A stretch of 64,000 nucleotides of DNA from Clostridia bacterium (GCA_017416285.1 JAFQCU010000025.1:1-64000); one strand, 5' to 3'; shown: positions 9,637 through 19,172, numbered from the stretch's first letter. Notes: a model not told the origin generated them from the sequence alone. Numbers and translations: made by a program.

Positions 9637-10596
9637 TTAAAAAGATGTTGTATCAGCAACAAGATACATATATTCATCAAAAGGCTTATTCATATTAAGC
9701 GCTTCATAAATATCGTAATTAACAATCTTGCCGAGTTTATAAGCAACAACGCGGTTACCAATGCCTTCTTTAAGAAGATTTACAGCTTCAAAGCCCATTT
9801 GTGAAGCAATTACGCGGTCGCGAACTGTAGGCGCACCGCCACGCTGTACGTGACCTAATATAGTACCGCGAGTTTCAATGCCTGTAACAGCTTCAATCTT
9901 CTTAGCCATTTCATCAACACCGCCAACGCCTTCGGCAACCATAACAATAAAGTGTTTTTTACCCAGTTTGCGTGTGTGTTCAATCTTTTCGATTACTTCC
10001 TCTATGGTTGTATCGCGTTCAGGAACTAAAATTGCAACAGCACCAACCGAAAGACCTGTACGAAGTGCAATATGACCTGCACGGCGACCCATAACTTCAA
10101 CCACACTGCAGCGTGCGTGTGAATCACAGGTATCACGCAAACGGTCGACCATTTGAATAACAGTATTCATTGCGGTATCAAAACCAATTGTATATTCAGT
10201 AGAAGAAATATCATTATCAATTGTTGCGGGGATACCCACACAAGGAATGCCACGAAGTGATAAATCGCGAGCACCACGAAAAGAACCGTCACCACCGATT
10301 ACAACAATACCTTCAATACCATGCTTTTTGCAGGTAGCCATTGCTTCGGCAAGACCCTCTTCAGTCTTAAAACGACTGCTACGTGCGCTGTAAAGCATTG
10401 TACCGCCAAGTTGGATAATATCAGACACATCACGTGCACCAAGGTCAATAATATCGCCCTCCATAAGACCGTTATAACCACGACGGATACCCTTTACGGT
10501 CATACCGTTGGCAATCGCAGTGCGCACTACGGCACGTACTGCCGCATTCATACCCGGAGCGTCGCCGCCACTGGTAAGTACACCGATAGTTTTCAT
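9637..10596 (-). CDS. pfkA: ATP-dependent 6-phosphofructokinase
   Basis: PfkA phosphorylates fructose-6-phosphate, the committing step of glycolysis. At 319 residues it is a standard bacterial short-chain PFK. The ATP site GGDAPGMN (10-17), IGGDGSFRG (about 100-108) and the catalytic PATIDND motif (about 123-129) are intact; a Gly after GGD in IGGDG indicates ATP rather than pyrophosphate as donor. It follows dnaE on the same strand, an arrangement conserved in many Firmicutes. GGAGATGATTTTT precedes the ATG. Confidence 0.97.
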   Translation of the reverse strand: MKTIGVLTSGGDAPGMNAAVRAVVRTAIANGMTVKGIRRGYNGLMEGDIIDLGARDVSDIIQLGGTMLYSARSSRFKTEEGLAEAMATCKKHGIEGIVVIGGDGSFRGARDLSLRGIPCVGIPATIDNDISSTEYTIGFDTAMNTVIQMVDRLRDTCDSHARCSVVEVMGRRAGHIALRTGLSVGAVAILVPERDTTIEEVIEKIEHTRKLGKKHFIVMVAEGVGGVDEMAKKIEAVTGIETRGTILGHVQRGGAPTVRDRVIASQMGFEAVNLLKEGIGNRVVAYKLGKIVNYDIYEALNMNKPFDEYMYLVADTTSF

Positions 10597-10664
10597 TAAA
10601 AATCATCTCCAAAAATTCAGTAATTTTAGTATATACCAAAAATTAACTTTTTTCAACAAAAATT

Positions 10665-13600
10665 TTACTCTACGAATTTTACGTTATCACTCATTAAAAT
10701 TCCACACAATTCACGGGTTAATTCATCGCATTTTTTAATATAAAGATTTTTTGGCGCCTGAAGTCGCTTACCCGTATCCTTGCATACAATATAAACAGGT
10801 GTGTCACCCTTGTATTTTGCTAAAATTTCCCGCACCTTCAAAAATTCAGGACTGTTTTGGCTTTCAACCCTTAAATAAAGACCTTTATTAGCCTTGGGCT
10901 TTGCTTGGCTTGGCGTCATACCTTTGAAGTTTTCGGGTATAAGCTCAAGCTTTTCGAGCACAAGCTCAATATCTCTATCCTCCCTTTCGGAAACTCTACC
11001 CGTCAAAATAACAGGTTTAGAATCACTAAGAAGCGGCTTATAAACCCCATAAGCATTTGCGAAAACAGTAATGTTAACCGATGCTGAAACGTCCTCGATA
11101 ATTGCGGTACACAAAAGGTTGTTATTTTTAAGCTGTCGCACCTTAACAGCGCTTATTATACCCGCTACCGTAACCCTCTTACCATCGGGATATTTTCCCA
11201 TAGTAATATCAGATATCCGCTCAAATTTAGCGTTTTTAAGATATTCAGCATAATCATCCATTGGGTGACCTGTAAGGTAAAGTCCCGTTGCTTCCTTTTC
11301 AAATGTCAACAACATTTCACGTGACATTTCGGGAACTTTTATCGGCTCAAAAACGTTTGGTGAGCCCATTTCTTCGAACAAATTAAGCTGTCCCTGACCG
11401 GAAAAACGGCGTTCATTTTCAACTGCCGATAATACCGCATCAATATTATAAAGCATTTCACGGCGGTTGCCACAAACAGTGTCAAGTGCACCGCTTTTTA
11501 TAAGACCTTCAAGCGCTTTTCGGTTAAACTCACGTGAATAATTGCGAAGGCAAAAATCATAAAACGATTCATACTTGCCGTTTTGCTCACGCTCATTTAT
11601 AAGGCGTTCAATAAGACCAAGCCCTAAATTTTTAATAGCCAAAAGCCCAAAGCGGATATTTTTACCTTCAGGTGTAAAGTGCTGAAGACTGTGGTTTACA
11701 GACGGCGGCAAAATTTTAATGCCTGTTTTATTACATTCTGCAGTATACTGCGAAATTTTAAGCGGGCTGTCCATCATACTTGTCATCAAAGCCGAAAAAT
11801 ATTCCGACGGATAATGGCATTTAAGATAGGCCGTTCTATAAGCCACAAAGGAATACGCACAGGCGTGGGCTTTGTTAAAGGCATAAGAAGAAAAGCTTGA
11901 CATTTGGTCAAATATTTTATTTGCCGCAGCCTCACTTATACCAAAAGCTAAAGCGCCCTCGCTTATAATTTTTCCGTTTTGGTCTTTTTCGCCATAAAGG
12001 AAAAATTCCTTTTCTTTTTTCATCACATCGTGCTTCTTTTTAGCCATTGCACGACGCACAATATCCGCACGGCCAAGCGAATAACCGCCCAGCTTTCGGA
12101 ACACCTGCATTACCTGTTCCTGATAAACAATACACCCGTAGGTAACACCTAAAATAGACTCAAGCGCAGGTATATCATATTTTATCTTATCGGGGTTATG
12201 GCGGTTTTCGATATAACGTGGTATTGAATCCATCGGACCAGGTCGATAAAGTGATAAAACCGCAGTTAAATCCTCAATACTTTCGGGATTCAGCTGACGT
12301 AAAACGTTTTTCATACCGTCTGATTCAAATTGAAATACGCCAAGGGTTTTACCCTTAGCCATCATATTATATGTCGCCTTATCGTCAAGGGGTATTTTTT
12401 CAATGTCAAAATCGGGCACGTACTTGCGGATATATTTTTGGGTATCATCAATAATTGTTAAATTTCGAAGCCCTAAAAAATCCATTTTTAAAAGGCCTAA
12501 TTCCTCAAGTGAAGTCATTGTAAACTGTGTAACAGTAGCTTCATCGTTGACTGCAAGCGGTACGTATTCGGCAACAGGCTTGTCCGAAATAACAACACCT
12601 GCCGCATGTGTTGAAGCGTGTCGGGGCATACCCTCAAGCTTCATTGCCATATCAATAAGCTCTTTAACTGCAGTGTCGTTTTCGTAAAGGTCACGAAGCT
12701 CTCTACCACCCTCAAGCGCACGGGAAATATTCATACCCGGCGACTGTGGAATAAGCTTTGCAACCTTATCACAAAGAGCATACGGCACGTCCATTGCCCT
12801 GCCGACATCTCTAACCGCCGCACGAGCGGCAAGCGTACCAAAGGTTACAATTTGGGAAACGTGGTCCTCGCCATATTTTTGAATTACGTAATCAATAACC
12901 TTTTGGCGGTTAACATAGCAAAAATCAATGTCAAAATCGGGCATTGAAACACGTTCGGGGTTTAAAAAGCGTTCAAAGTAAAGGTCGTATTTAATGGGGT
13001 CAATACCCGTAATACCAACGCAATACGCTGCCAAAGAAGCCGCACCCGAGCCACGCCCGGGTCCAACCGGAATATTATGGGTTTTAGCATAATTAACAAA
13101 ATCAGCTACAATTAAAAAGTAGTCAACGTAACCCATTTTATTAATAATTAAAAGCTCGTAATTCAAGCGGTCAATATATTCCTGTGTGGGGTTTTCACCA
13201 TAAATTTCATAAAGCCCCGCAAAGCATTTTTCTTTAAAATACTCAAAATGGTCCCGTTCCCCTATATCAAAGCGTGGTAACTTAATTTTGCCAAACTCAA
13301 AGGTAACGTTACATTTTTCAGCAATCTTTTCTGTATTTTCAAGCGCTTCGGGCGTGTTGCCGAAAAGCGCCGCCATTTGCTCGTATGATTTTAAATAAAA
13401 CTCGTTGGTTTTAAACTCTAAAATATTATCATCGGTTATTTTGGTTGCAGTTTGAATACAAACCAGCACCTTGTGCATTTTATAATCGGTATCATTAATA
13501 TAATGCACGTCATTGGTTGCAACAAGGGGTATGTCGCACTCTTTTGAAATGCGAATAATTTGCGGGTTTACTATTCTTTGTTCCTGAATACCATGGTCCT

Positions 13601-14117
13601 GAATTTCAAGGTAGAAATCTTCCCCAAAAACCGACTTATACCAAAGTGCCGTTTGCTTTGCCTTTTCATAATCCCCATCCATTAAAGCACGGGGAATTTC
13701 ACCCGCTAAGCAAGCAGATAGACACACTAATCCCTTTGAATACTTCTTAATAAGCTCACGATCAACACGTGGCTTTGAATAAAAGCCCTCGGTAAAGCCT
13801 GCAGACACTAGTTTAATAAGATTTTGATAACCCTCGTTGTCCTTACACAAAAGCACCAAATGGGTATAACCGTCAAGACCCTTTTGCTTATCAAAACGGC
13901 TACGGGTAGCAACGTAAACCTCGCATCCAATAATTGGCTTTACACCCTTGCTGACAGCATATTTGTAAAAATCTATCACGCCGTACATAACGCCGTGGTC
14001 GGTGATGGCAATACTCTTTTGACCCATTTCTGCCGCACGGTCAATAAGCTGCTTTATACGGGCGCAGCCGTCAAGTAAGCTATATTCTGTATGCACGTGC
14101 AAATGTGTAAAGTCCAT
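10665..14117 (-). CDS. dnaE: DNA polymerase III subunit alpha (DnaE)
   Basis: A replicative polymerase of 1150 residues. It starts with a PHP domain (HLHVHTEYSLLDG), has the polymerase active-site motif PDFDIDF near residue 395, the helix-hairpin-helix region and a C-terminal OB-fold (ISAVKVRQLKNNN near 970). In Firmicutes DnaE extends primers beside PolC. The ATG at 14117 is preferred over the one at 14126: GGAG at 14127-14130 gives a 9-base spacing for 14117 but none for 14126. It lies between pfkA and the repeat-flanked cassette. Confidence 0.97.
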   Translation of the reverse strand: MDFTHLHVHTEYSLLDGCARIKQLIDRAAEMGQKSIAITDHGVMYGVIDFYKYAVSKGVKPIIGCEVYVATRSRFDKQKGLDGYTHLVLLCKDNEGYQNLIKLVSAGFTEGFYSKPRVDRELIKKYSKGLVCLSACLAGEIPRALMDGDYEKAKQTALWYKSVFGEDFYLEIQDHGIQEQRIVNPQIIRISKECDIPLVATNDVHYINDTDYKMHKVLVCIQTATKITDDNILEFKTNEFYLKSYEQMAALFGNTPEALENTEKIAEKCNVTFEFGKIKLPRFDIGERDHFEYFKEKCFAGLYEIYGENPTQEYIDRLNYELLIINKMGYVDYFLIVADFVNYAKTHNIPVGPGRGSGAASLAAYCVGITGIDPIKYDLYFERFLNPERVSMPDFDIDFCYVNRQKVIDYVIQKYGEDHVSQIVTFGTLAARAAVRDVGRAMDVPYALCDKVAKLIPQSPGMNISRALEGGRELRDLYENDTAVKELIDMAMKLEGMPRHASTHAAGVVISDKPVAEYVPLAVNDEATVTQFTMTSLEELGLLKMDFLGLRNLTIIDDTQKYIRKYVPDFDIEKIPLDDKATYNMMAKGKTLGVFQFESDGMKNVLRQLNPESIEDLTAVLSLYRPGPMDSIPRYIENRHNPDKIKYDIPALESILGVTYGCIVYQEQVMQVFRKLGGYSLGRADIVRRAMAKKKHDVMKKEKEFFLYGEKDQNGKIISEGALAFGISEAAANKIFDQMSSFSSYAFNKAHACAYSFVAYRTAYLKCHYPSEYFSALMTSMMDSPLKISQYTAECNKTGIKILPPSVNHSLQHFTPEGKNIRFGLLAIKNLGLGLIERLINEREQNGKYESFYDFCLRNYSREFNRKALEGLIKSGALDTVCGNRREMLYNIDAVLSAVENERRFSGQGQLNLFEEMGSPNVFEPIKVPEMSREMLLTFEKEATGLYLTGHPMDDYAEYLKNAKFERISDITMGKYPDGKRVTVAGIISAVKVRQLKNNNLLCTAIIEDVSASVNITVFANAYGVYKPLLSDSKPVILTGRVSEREDRDIELVLEKLELIPENFKGMTPSQAKPKANKGLYLRVESQNSPEFLKVREILAKYKGDTPVYIVCKDTGKRLQAPKNLYIKKCDELTRELCGILMSDNVKFVE

Positions 14118-14139
14118 AATTGCCATCTCCTTTTTATTT

Positions 14140-14190
14140 AATGCCTTCCCCTTGAGGGGAAGGTGCCGAATATAATGAGGCGGATGGGGT
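14140..14190 (+). repeat. palindromic repeat, left inverted copy
   Basis: The core is a 20-bp palindrome (CCTTCCCCTTGAGGGGAAGG) flanked by AATG and by a tail ending GGATGGGGTG. The first 26 bases match the copy at 14846-14871 in inverse orientation with one mismatch. I recall similar sequences as dispersed, high-copy palindromic repeats in Clostridia; their origin is unclear. It lies in the 107-base gap between dnaE and the Imm11-like gene. Confidence 0.8.
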
Positions 14191-14224
14191 GAAATAACTT
14201 TCGACCAATCACCAACGCCTATTA

Positions 14225-14791
14225 TTAAACAACTTTAACTTCAGTAAACGAAAAGCCCAACAATCCGGCTTTTTGTATAGCTTTTTTAAAATCAGCTGAC
14301 ACAAAAGTTGACTTAGACATAATATCTTCTTTAACCTTAAAAATGTGATTGCCGCTAATAATATCGTTTTTTAATGCGTATTTAATTACAGACCGATTTT
14401 TCATTAACTCAAAACATAAAGAATTTGTATAATCAATAGCATCTAAAACTGTTATAACATTTGCTACAAAATATTCTTCTGCACACATTTGCTTATGCAC
14501 CGTTTCAATTTTTATCGGCAAATATTGAATGGCACCATTTTCCAAATCCGCAACCGTATTAACAAATCTTTTTGAAACCACACACCAACCAAGCGGATTT
14601 GACAACCAATCAGCCACCATATTCTCATTAGTATCATTACAAACAAAAGTAATGTTTGAATCCCACTGTGCGACATATTCGCCCGTACAAACAGTATAAT
14701 CAGGCATACTATTATTAAATATTTCTTGGCAACCAATATGCCTTTTATCCTGTGCATCATTACCATTATAAATCATTTTGTAATATTTCAT
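14225..14791 (-). CDS. Imm11-like (DUF1629) immunity-family protein
   Basis: A 188-residue soluble protein. The segment VVSKRFVNTVADLENGAIQY followed by LPIKIE and YFVANVITVLDAID matches what I know of the DUF1629/Imm11 (MXAN_0049-type) immunity domain, whose members typically read VSxRF...xQFLPV...YxVxNVLxVVDAID. Such proteins are thought to protect against polymorphic toxins. No toxin gene is next to it; the neighbours are dnaE and whiA. The gene sits inside an inverted-repeat pair (14140-14190 and 14823-14871) and is absent from this slot in the usual Firmicutes gene order, so it is probably acquired. The family call is from recalled motif resemblance only. Confidence 0.6.
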   Translation of the reverse strand: MKYYKMIYNGNDAQDKRHIGCQEIFNNSMPDYTVCTGEYVAQWDSNITFVCNDTNENMVADWLSNPLGWCVVSKRFVNTVADLENGAIQYLPIKIETVHKQMCAEEYFVANVITVLDAIDYTNSLCFELMKNRSVIKYALKNDIISGNHIFKVKEDIMSKSTFVSADFKKAIQKAGLLGFSFTEVKVV

Positions 14792-14822
14792 TTTACAATA
14801 CTCCCGAAATACATTGATATCT

Positions 14823-14871
14823 ACACCTCATCAGTAACTACGTGACACCTTTCCCTCAAGGGGAAGGCATT
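14823..14871 (-). repeat. palindromic repeat, right inverted copy, inside the 3' end of whiA
   Basis: The inverse of the repeat at 14140-14190: 25 of the 26 outer bases agree, and the inner tail again ends in GATGAGGTG. It overlaps the last 13 codons of whiA and supplies its stop codon. Confidence 0.8.
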
Positions 14872-15751
14872 GTTCATAAATCTCAATAATTTTATTAAGC
14901 CTATGATTAAGCCCCGAAACCGTAATAGGTGTTTTAGATATTCTGCAAAGCTCTTTAAGTGTTGCGTCAGGATTATTTTTACGAAGAAGTGCCGCATCTA
15001 AAAGCTCCTGCGGAAGCGATAACAGCCTGTCCGCCTGTTCTAAATATTCAATAGCCGTGCGTTGCTTTAGTGATGCTTCAACCGTTTTTGAAATATTGGC
15101 ATTATCACAATTTCTTTGACGGTTAATCTTATTGGTAACACTTTTCATTATTTTTGCATCCATAATTTGCAATGTGCGGTTAGTATCACCCATAAGGGTT
15201 AAAAGGTCCTCAATCATACTGCTGTCTTTGGTGTAAAGTATGGTTGCCGTTCCCCTTTGGGTTTTCTTCATAAAAATATCATATTGCTGTAAAAGCTCAT
15301 CCAAATCATTCGCAAGCGCTTCGTTTTTAACCGAAAATTCAGCACGGTATTCTTTTTCGGGGTCGCTTATATTACCGCAAGCTAAAAAAGCCCCACGAAT
15401 AAAGGAAAGCGGACAACAATCACGCAAAAACAAACTGCGGTCAATCACAGTTTCGCTTATACCAAAATCAATTAAAGCCAAAATTTTAAGTCGGTCAGAG
15501 GGTGACTCAACCTCGGCTTTGTATGTAGGTCTTTTACTGCCACCACAGGTGATTTTAACCTCTGCGCCATAATTATACTTAATTAAATCAGCATAAGCCT
15601 TGGCAACGTTTTCGTTGCCTGTTTGCAGTGCTATTCTTTTTATAGAAAAAGACCTTCCAAAAAGCATAAACCCATATATATATGACGGCTTACAGCAAGC
15701 GGACGGTCTTATGTTTATAAGTTCGTTTTTAACATCAGCGCAAAAAGACAT
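14831..15751 (-). CDS. whiA: sporulation/cell-division regulator WhiA
   Basis: WhiA is a DNA-binding protein of Gram-positives that joins a LAGLIDADG-like N-terminal domain to a C-terminal helix-turn-helix; in Bacillus it influences cell division and chromosome segregation. The 306-residue product has the N-terminal SFCADVKNEL start, the CCPLSFIRGAFLACG motif near residue 115 and the HTH region with LKELCRISKTPITVSGLNHR near 270. Residues from about 294 to the end (QCLPLEGKVSRSY) are encoded by the palindromic repeat and replace the normal tail. The ATG at 15751 follows GAGGATATAAACA. It belongs to the hprK-murB-X-whiA cluster. Confidence 0.93.
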   Translation of the reverse strand: MSFCADVKNELINIRPSACCKPSYIYGFMLFGRSFSIKRIALQTGNENVAKAYADLIKYNYGAEVKITCGGSKRPTYKAEVESPSDRLKILALIDFGISETVIDRSLFLRDCCPLSFIRGAFLACGNISDPEKEYRAEFSVKNEALANDLDELLQQYDIFMKKTQRGTATILYTKDSSMIEDLLTLMGDTNRTLQIMDAKIMKSVTNKINRQRNCDNANISKTVEASLKQRTAIEYLEQADRLLSLPQELLDAALLRKNNPDATLKELCRISKTPITVSGLNHRLNKIIEIYEQCLPLEGKVSRSY

Positions 15752-15754
15752 TGT

Positions 15755-16039
15755 TTATATCCTCTTCCAAATAACAAGCTTGGCATCCTTGCCGCCTTCG
15801 CCGTATTCAAACACCACAAGCTGTTTTTTATCGGTAACAAGACCAAAACAGCGGTCGCTGTTTTCTTTCGGCAATTCGGCAATGTAATACATTTTGTTAT
15901 CATCCAAAATTTTCGCCGTTTGACCGTTGGGTAATTCACACTCAATGTTGACAAAATCGCCCTTATGACCGTAAAGCTTTGAAAGCTTGGGCATACCGGC
16001 AATATTAAGTTCGTTAAACTTGTTAATTAAATTTTGCAT
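15755..16039 (-). CDS. conserved hypothetical protein between murB and whiA
   Basis: A 94-residue soluble protein with no family I recognise. It reads like a small beta-rich domain (KGDFVNIECELPNGQTAKIL, then LVTDKKQLVVFEYGEGGKDA) with no membrane segment or cysteine motif. Its ATG overlaps the murB stop by one base (TAATG), and its end is 3 bases from the whiA start, so it is certainly co-translated with both. It occupies the place where rapZ and yvcK usually lie in Firmicutes. Confidence 0.75.
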   Translation of the reverse strand: MQNLINKFNELNIAGMPKLSKLYGHKGDFVNIECELPNGQTAKILDDNKMYYIAELPKENSDRCFGLVTDKKQLVVFEYGEGGKDAKLVIWKRI

Positions 16040-16935
16040 TATTCTTTACCTACAAATATAATCTCAGGCTCCAAATCTACCCCGTTGTTTTCTTTTACGA
16101 TTTTTTGAATTTTTGCCATCAGCCCTTTAACGTCCTTAGCGGTGGCATTGTCATAATTTATAACAAAGCCTGCGTGCTTTTCACTAACCATTGCCCCGCC
16201 GACAGAAACGCCTTTAAGGTTATTTTGTTCAATTAATGCACCGGCAAAATATCCCTCTGGTCGCTTAAAGGTACTACCCGCACTTGGGAATTCGAGCGGT
16301 TGCTTTGACTTGCGTCTGTCCATATAATCGTCCATAGCAGCCTTAATTTTATCACTTTCACCCTTGTTTAGCTTAAAGGTTGCAGACAAAATAATACCGC
16401 CGTTTTGCTTAAAAATACTTGTGCGGTAGCCAAGCGCCATATCTTTAGCTTCAACGGCTACAAGCTCGCCATCACTAGTTATATATTCAGCCCTTATAAC
16501 CCTGTCAGAAAACTGGCCGCCGTAAGCGCCGGCGTTCATATAAAGTCCGCCACCGACACTACCGGGTATACCATAAGCAAACTCAATTCCCGAAAGACAG
16601 TTTTGCAAAGCAAAAACACAAAGATTTGCCACGCTCACACCCGCACCTGCAGTTATTTCGTCACCATTTACATCAATGTCGTTTATCCCTGCCATTGAAA
16701 TAACAATACCTTTAATACCGCCGTCTAACACTAATATATTAGAGCCCTTGCCAAGCACAAAAATGGGAATACCAAGCTCTTTAGCCTTGACAACAACTGC
16801 TTTTAACTGCTGCAAATTTTCGGGCATAACGAAATAATCACATTCACCGCCAATTTTAAAGCTTGTGTGATTTTTCATCGGTTCGTTTTGCTTTAAATTA
16901 ATGTTTTGCTCTTTACAAAATGTTAAAAAAGGCAT
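16039..16935 (-). CDS. murB: UDP-N-acetylenolpyruvoylglucosamine reductase
   Basis: MurB reduces UDP-GlcNAc-enolpyruvate to UDP-MurNAc using FAD and NADPH, a step in peptidoglycan precursor synthesis. The 298-residue product is a type II MurB: FAD-binding GKGSNILV (about 61-68), GIPGSVGGGLYMNAGAYGG (about 122-140), the catalytic serine region PSAGSTFKRP near 225 and a C-terminal LEPEIIFVG ending. AAGGAG precedes the ATG. It lies 13 bases downstream of hprK. Confidence 0.97.
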   Translation of the reverse strand: MPFLTFCKEQNINLKQNEPMKNHTSFKIGGECDYFVMPENLQQLKAVVVKAKELGIPIFVLGKGSNILVLDGGIKGIVISMAGINDIDVNGDEITAGAGVSVANLCVFALQNCLSGIEFAYGIPGSVGGGLYMNAGAYGGQFSDRVIRAEYITSDGELVAVEAKDMALGYRTSIFKQNGGIILSATFKLNKGESDKIKAAMDDYMDRRKSKQPLEFPSAGSTFKRPEGYFAGALIEQNNLKGVSVGGAMVSEKHAGFVINYDNATAKDVKGLMAKIQKIVKENNGVDLEPEIIFVGKE

Positions 16936-16948
16936 TAAAATAACTCCT

Positions 16949-17905
16949 TTAAAATGCTTCTACAGCGGTATCGCTCGGGTCCTCATCGGTCATGCCAAGC
17001 TTTTTAAGTAAATCCTCAGCCGCATTATAGCCAAGCTTCTTCTGGCGATGGTTCATTGCGGCAACCTCGATAATAACCGCAAGGTTACGGCCGGGCTTAA
17101 CCGGAATTGTAAGTGAAGGAATTTTAAGACCCAATATTTCAGTGGTTTGCTGTTCAAGACCAATACGGTCGTACTGCTTTTGAATATCCCACTGTTCTAT
17201 GTTGATAATAAGGTCAATCTTTTCGGTTAATTTAACCGCACCCGCACCAAATATACGGCTGGCATTAATAATGCCTATGCCTCGAAGCTCAATAAAATGA
17301 CGGATGTTATCGGGCGCAGTACCAACAAGCGACTTATCGGAAACACGGCGAATTTCAACCGCATCGTCAGCGATAAGACGATGACCACGTTTTACAAGCT
17401 CAATAGCGGTTTCACTTTTACCTACACCGCTATCGCCCATAAGTAAAATACCCTCACCGTAAACTTCAACCAAAACGCCGTGTTGGGTTATACGGGGCGC
17501 AAGGTTAAGATTCAAAAACGCAATAAGTGCTGCCGAAAATGCAGAGGTTGACTCAGCAGTCTGCAAAAGCGGAATGCCACATTCCTTTGCAATTTCAATA
17601 TATTTTTCACCGAATTCCAAATCACGGCAAACCACAACTGCCGATGGCTTGCGTGAGAAAAACTCACGTATGCGCTGATCAGCCTTTTCGGGAGTAAAAT
17701 GTTTAATAAAGCTTTCTTCCGCTTTGCCGATAATCTGAATACGACGTTCGTCAAAAAATTCATAATAACCCGCCATTTGAAGACCGGGGCGGTTAATCTC
17801 GTTCGATGATATCATAATCTCGCTTAAAGGTAACGGTGCATTAAGTACCTTAAGTGAAAATTCGTTGACAATTTTTTCAAGTGAAACTGTGTATTTTGAA
17901 GTCAT
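16949..17905 (-). CDS. hprK: HPr kinase/phosphorylase
   Basis: HprK phosphorylates and dephosphorylates Ser46 of HPr, linking sugar status to carbon catabolite repression in Firmicutes. The 318-residue product has the Walker A motif GDSGVGKS at residues 157-164, preceded by HGVLVEVYGEGILL, and the second signature IELRGIGIINASRIFG near 208. A MoCF-like N-terminal domain (about 1-130) is complete. It is first in the hprK-murB-X-whiA group and is transcribed from the divergent promoter at 17938-17966. Confidence 0.97.
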   Translation of the reverse strand: MTSKYTVSLEKIVNEFSLKVLNAPLPLSEIMISSNEINRPGLQMAGYYEFFDERRIQIIGKAEESFIKHFTPEKADQRIREFFSRKPSAVVVCRDLEFGEKYIEIAKECGIPLLQTAESTSAFSAALIAFLNLNLAPRITQHGVLVEVYGEGILLMGDSGVGKSETAIELVKRGHRLIADDAVEIRRVSDKSLVGTAPDNIRHFIELRGIGIINASRIFGAGAVKLTEKIDLIINIEQWDIQKQYDRIGLEQQTTEILGLKIPSLTIPVKPGRNLAVIIEVAAMNHRQKKLGYNAAEDLLKKLGMTDEDPSDTAVEAF

Positions 17906-17937
17906 AACCTATCACCTCGTATATTTATTCATAATAC

Positions 17938-17966
17938 ATTATAATATATCTTTAACAAAAAGGCAA
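17938..17966 (-). promoter_or_regulatory. sigma-A promoter for hprK
   Basis: Minus-strand TTGCCT (17961-17966) and TATAAT (17938-17943) with a 17-bp spacer, 33 bases before the hprK ATG. The -10 is a perfect match. Confidence 0.65.
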
Positions 17967-17994
17967 AACATTTTGTAAAAAATTAACTTTTTTC

Positions 17995-18023
17995 TTGCTT
18001 ATAATAGCTTTTGGCAGTATAAT
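17995..18023 (+). promoter_or_regulatory. sigma-A promoter for ychF
   Basis: TTGCTT (17995-18000) and TATAAT (18018-18023) with a 17-bp spacer, 36 bases before the ychF ATG and divergent from the hprK promoter. Confidence 0.65.
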
Positions 18024-18058
18024 TAGTTGGATAATTTTCTTAAAAGGATGAAAAAATT

Positions 18059-19159
18059 ATGAAACTTGGTATGGTAGGTTTGCCCAACGTCGGCAAATCA
18101 ACACTTTTTAATGCTATCACAAACGCAGGGGCGCAGTCAGCTAACTACCCATTCTGCACTATTGAGCCTAACGTTGGTATGGTAAGCGTACCCGACGAAC
18201 GTCTTGAAAAATTAGCTGAAATTTATCAGCCAAACAAATTTACCCCCGCCGTTATCGAATTTGTGGATATTGCGGGTCTTGTTAAGGGCGCTTCAAAGGG
18301 AGAGGGTCTTGGCAATAAATTCCTTTCAAACATACGTGAGGTTGATGCCATTGTTCACGTTGTTCGTTGTTTTGAAAGCGATGATATTATTCATGTTGAA
18401 GGGTCTGTAAACCCCGCACGTGATATTGAAACCATTAATTTGGAGCTTGTTTTTTCCGATATAGAAATGGTTACACGCCGTTTAGACAAAGCTACAAAGG
18501 CTTTAAAGGGCGACAAAAAAATGCAGGGCGAGGTTGACTTTTTAAAGCGTCTTTTAGCGCATCTTGAAGACGGTCAGCCCGCAAGAAGTATTGAAATCAA
18601 CGATGAAACCGAACAAGAAATCATCAACACCACCGCACTATTATCTGCAAAGCCTGTTATTTATGCCTGCAATATGAGTGAGGATGATTTCATAAACGGA
18701 ATTGACAGTAATAAAAATTATCAAACTGTGCAAACTATTGCTGAAAGCGAAAAGGCAGAAATTTTGCCAATTTGCGCCGCTTTAGAAGCCGAAATTTCCG
18801 GTCTTTCTGATGAAGAAAAGGTAATGTTTTTGGAAGAACTTGGACTCGAGCGCAGCGGTCTTGACCGTATGATTCAAAAATGTTATGCCCTCTTGGGTCT
18901 TATTTCCTACCTGACAGCCGGTAAGGACGAGGTTCGTGCTTGGACAATAACCGTTGGCACAAAAGCACCTCAAGCGGCAGGTAAAATTCATACCGACTTT
19001 GAACGTGGCTTTATTCGTGCCGAGGTTATTAACTTCACCGAATTTATGGAATGTAACGGTAACATGGTTACAGCCAAGGAAAAGGGCTTGGTTCGAAGCG
19101 AAGGCAAGGAATACGTTATGAAAGACGGCGACATTGTTCTTTTCCGCTTTAACGTTTAA
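18059..19159 (+). CDS. ychF: redox-regulated ribosome-binding ATPase YchF
   Basis: YchF is an Obg-family P-loop protein that prefers ATP and associates with ribosomes. The 366-residue product has GLPNVGKST (7-15), the [13 protein letters not shown] switch region, [10 protein letters not shown] (about 68-77) and the C-terminal TGS domain ([18 protein letters not shown] near 298), so it is complete. AAAAGGATG precedes the ATG. It leads a plus-strand run with the metallopeptidase 13 bases downstream. Confidence 0.97.
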   Translation: MKLGMVGLPNVGKSTLFNAITNAGAQSANYPFCTIEPNVGMVSVPDERLEKLAEIYQPNKFTPAVIEFVDIAGLVKGASKGEGLGNKFLSNIREVDAIVHVVRCFESDDIIHVEGSVNPARDIETINLELVFSDIEMVTRRLDKATKALKGDKKMQGEVDFLKRLLAHLEDGQPARSIEINDETEQEIINTTALLSAKPVIYACNMSEDDFINGIDSNKNYQTVQTIAESEKAEILPICAALEAEISGLSDEEKVMFLEELGLERSGLDRMIQKCYALLGLISYLTAGKDEVRAWTITVGTKAPQAAGKIHTDFERGFIRAEVINFTEFMECNGNMVTAKEKGLVRSEGKEYVMKDGDIVLFRFNV

Positions 19160-19172
19160 TTAGGAGAAACTT

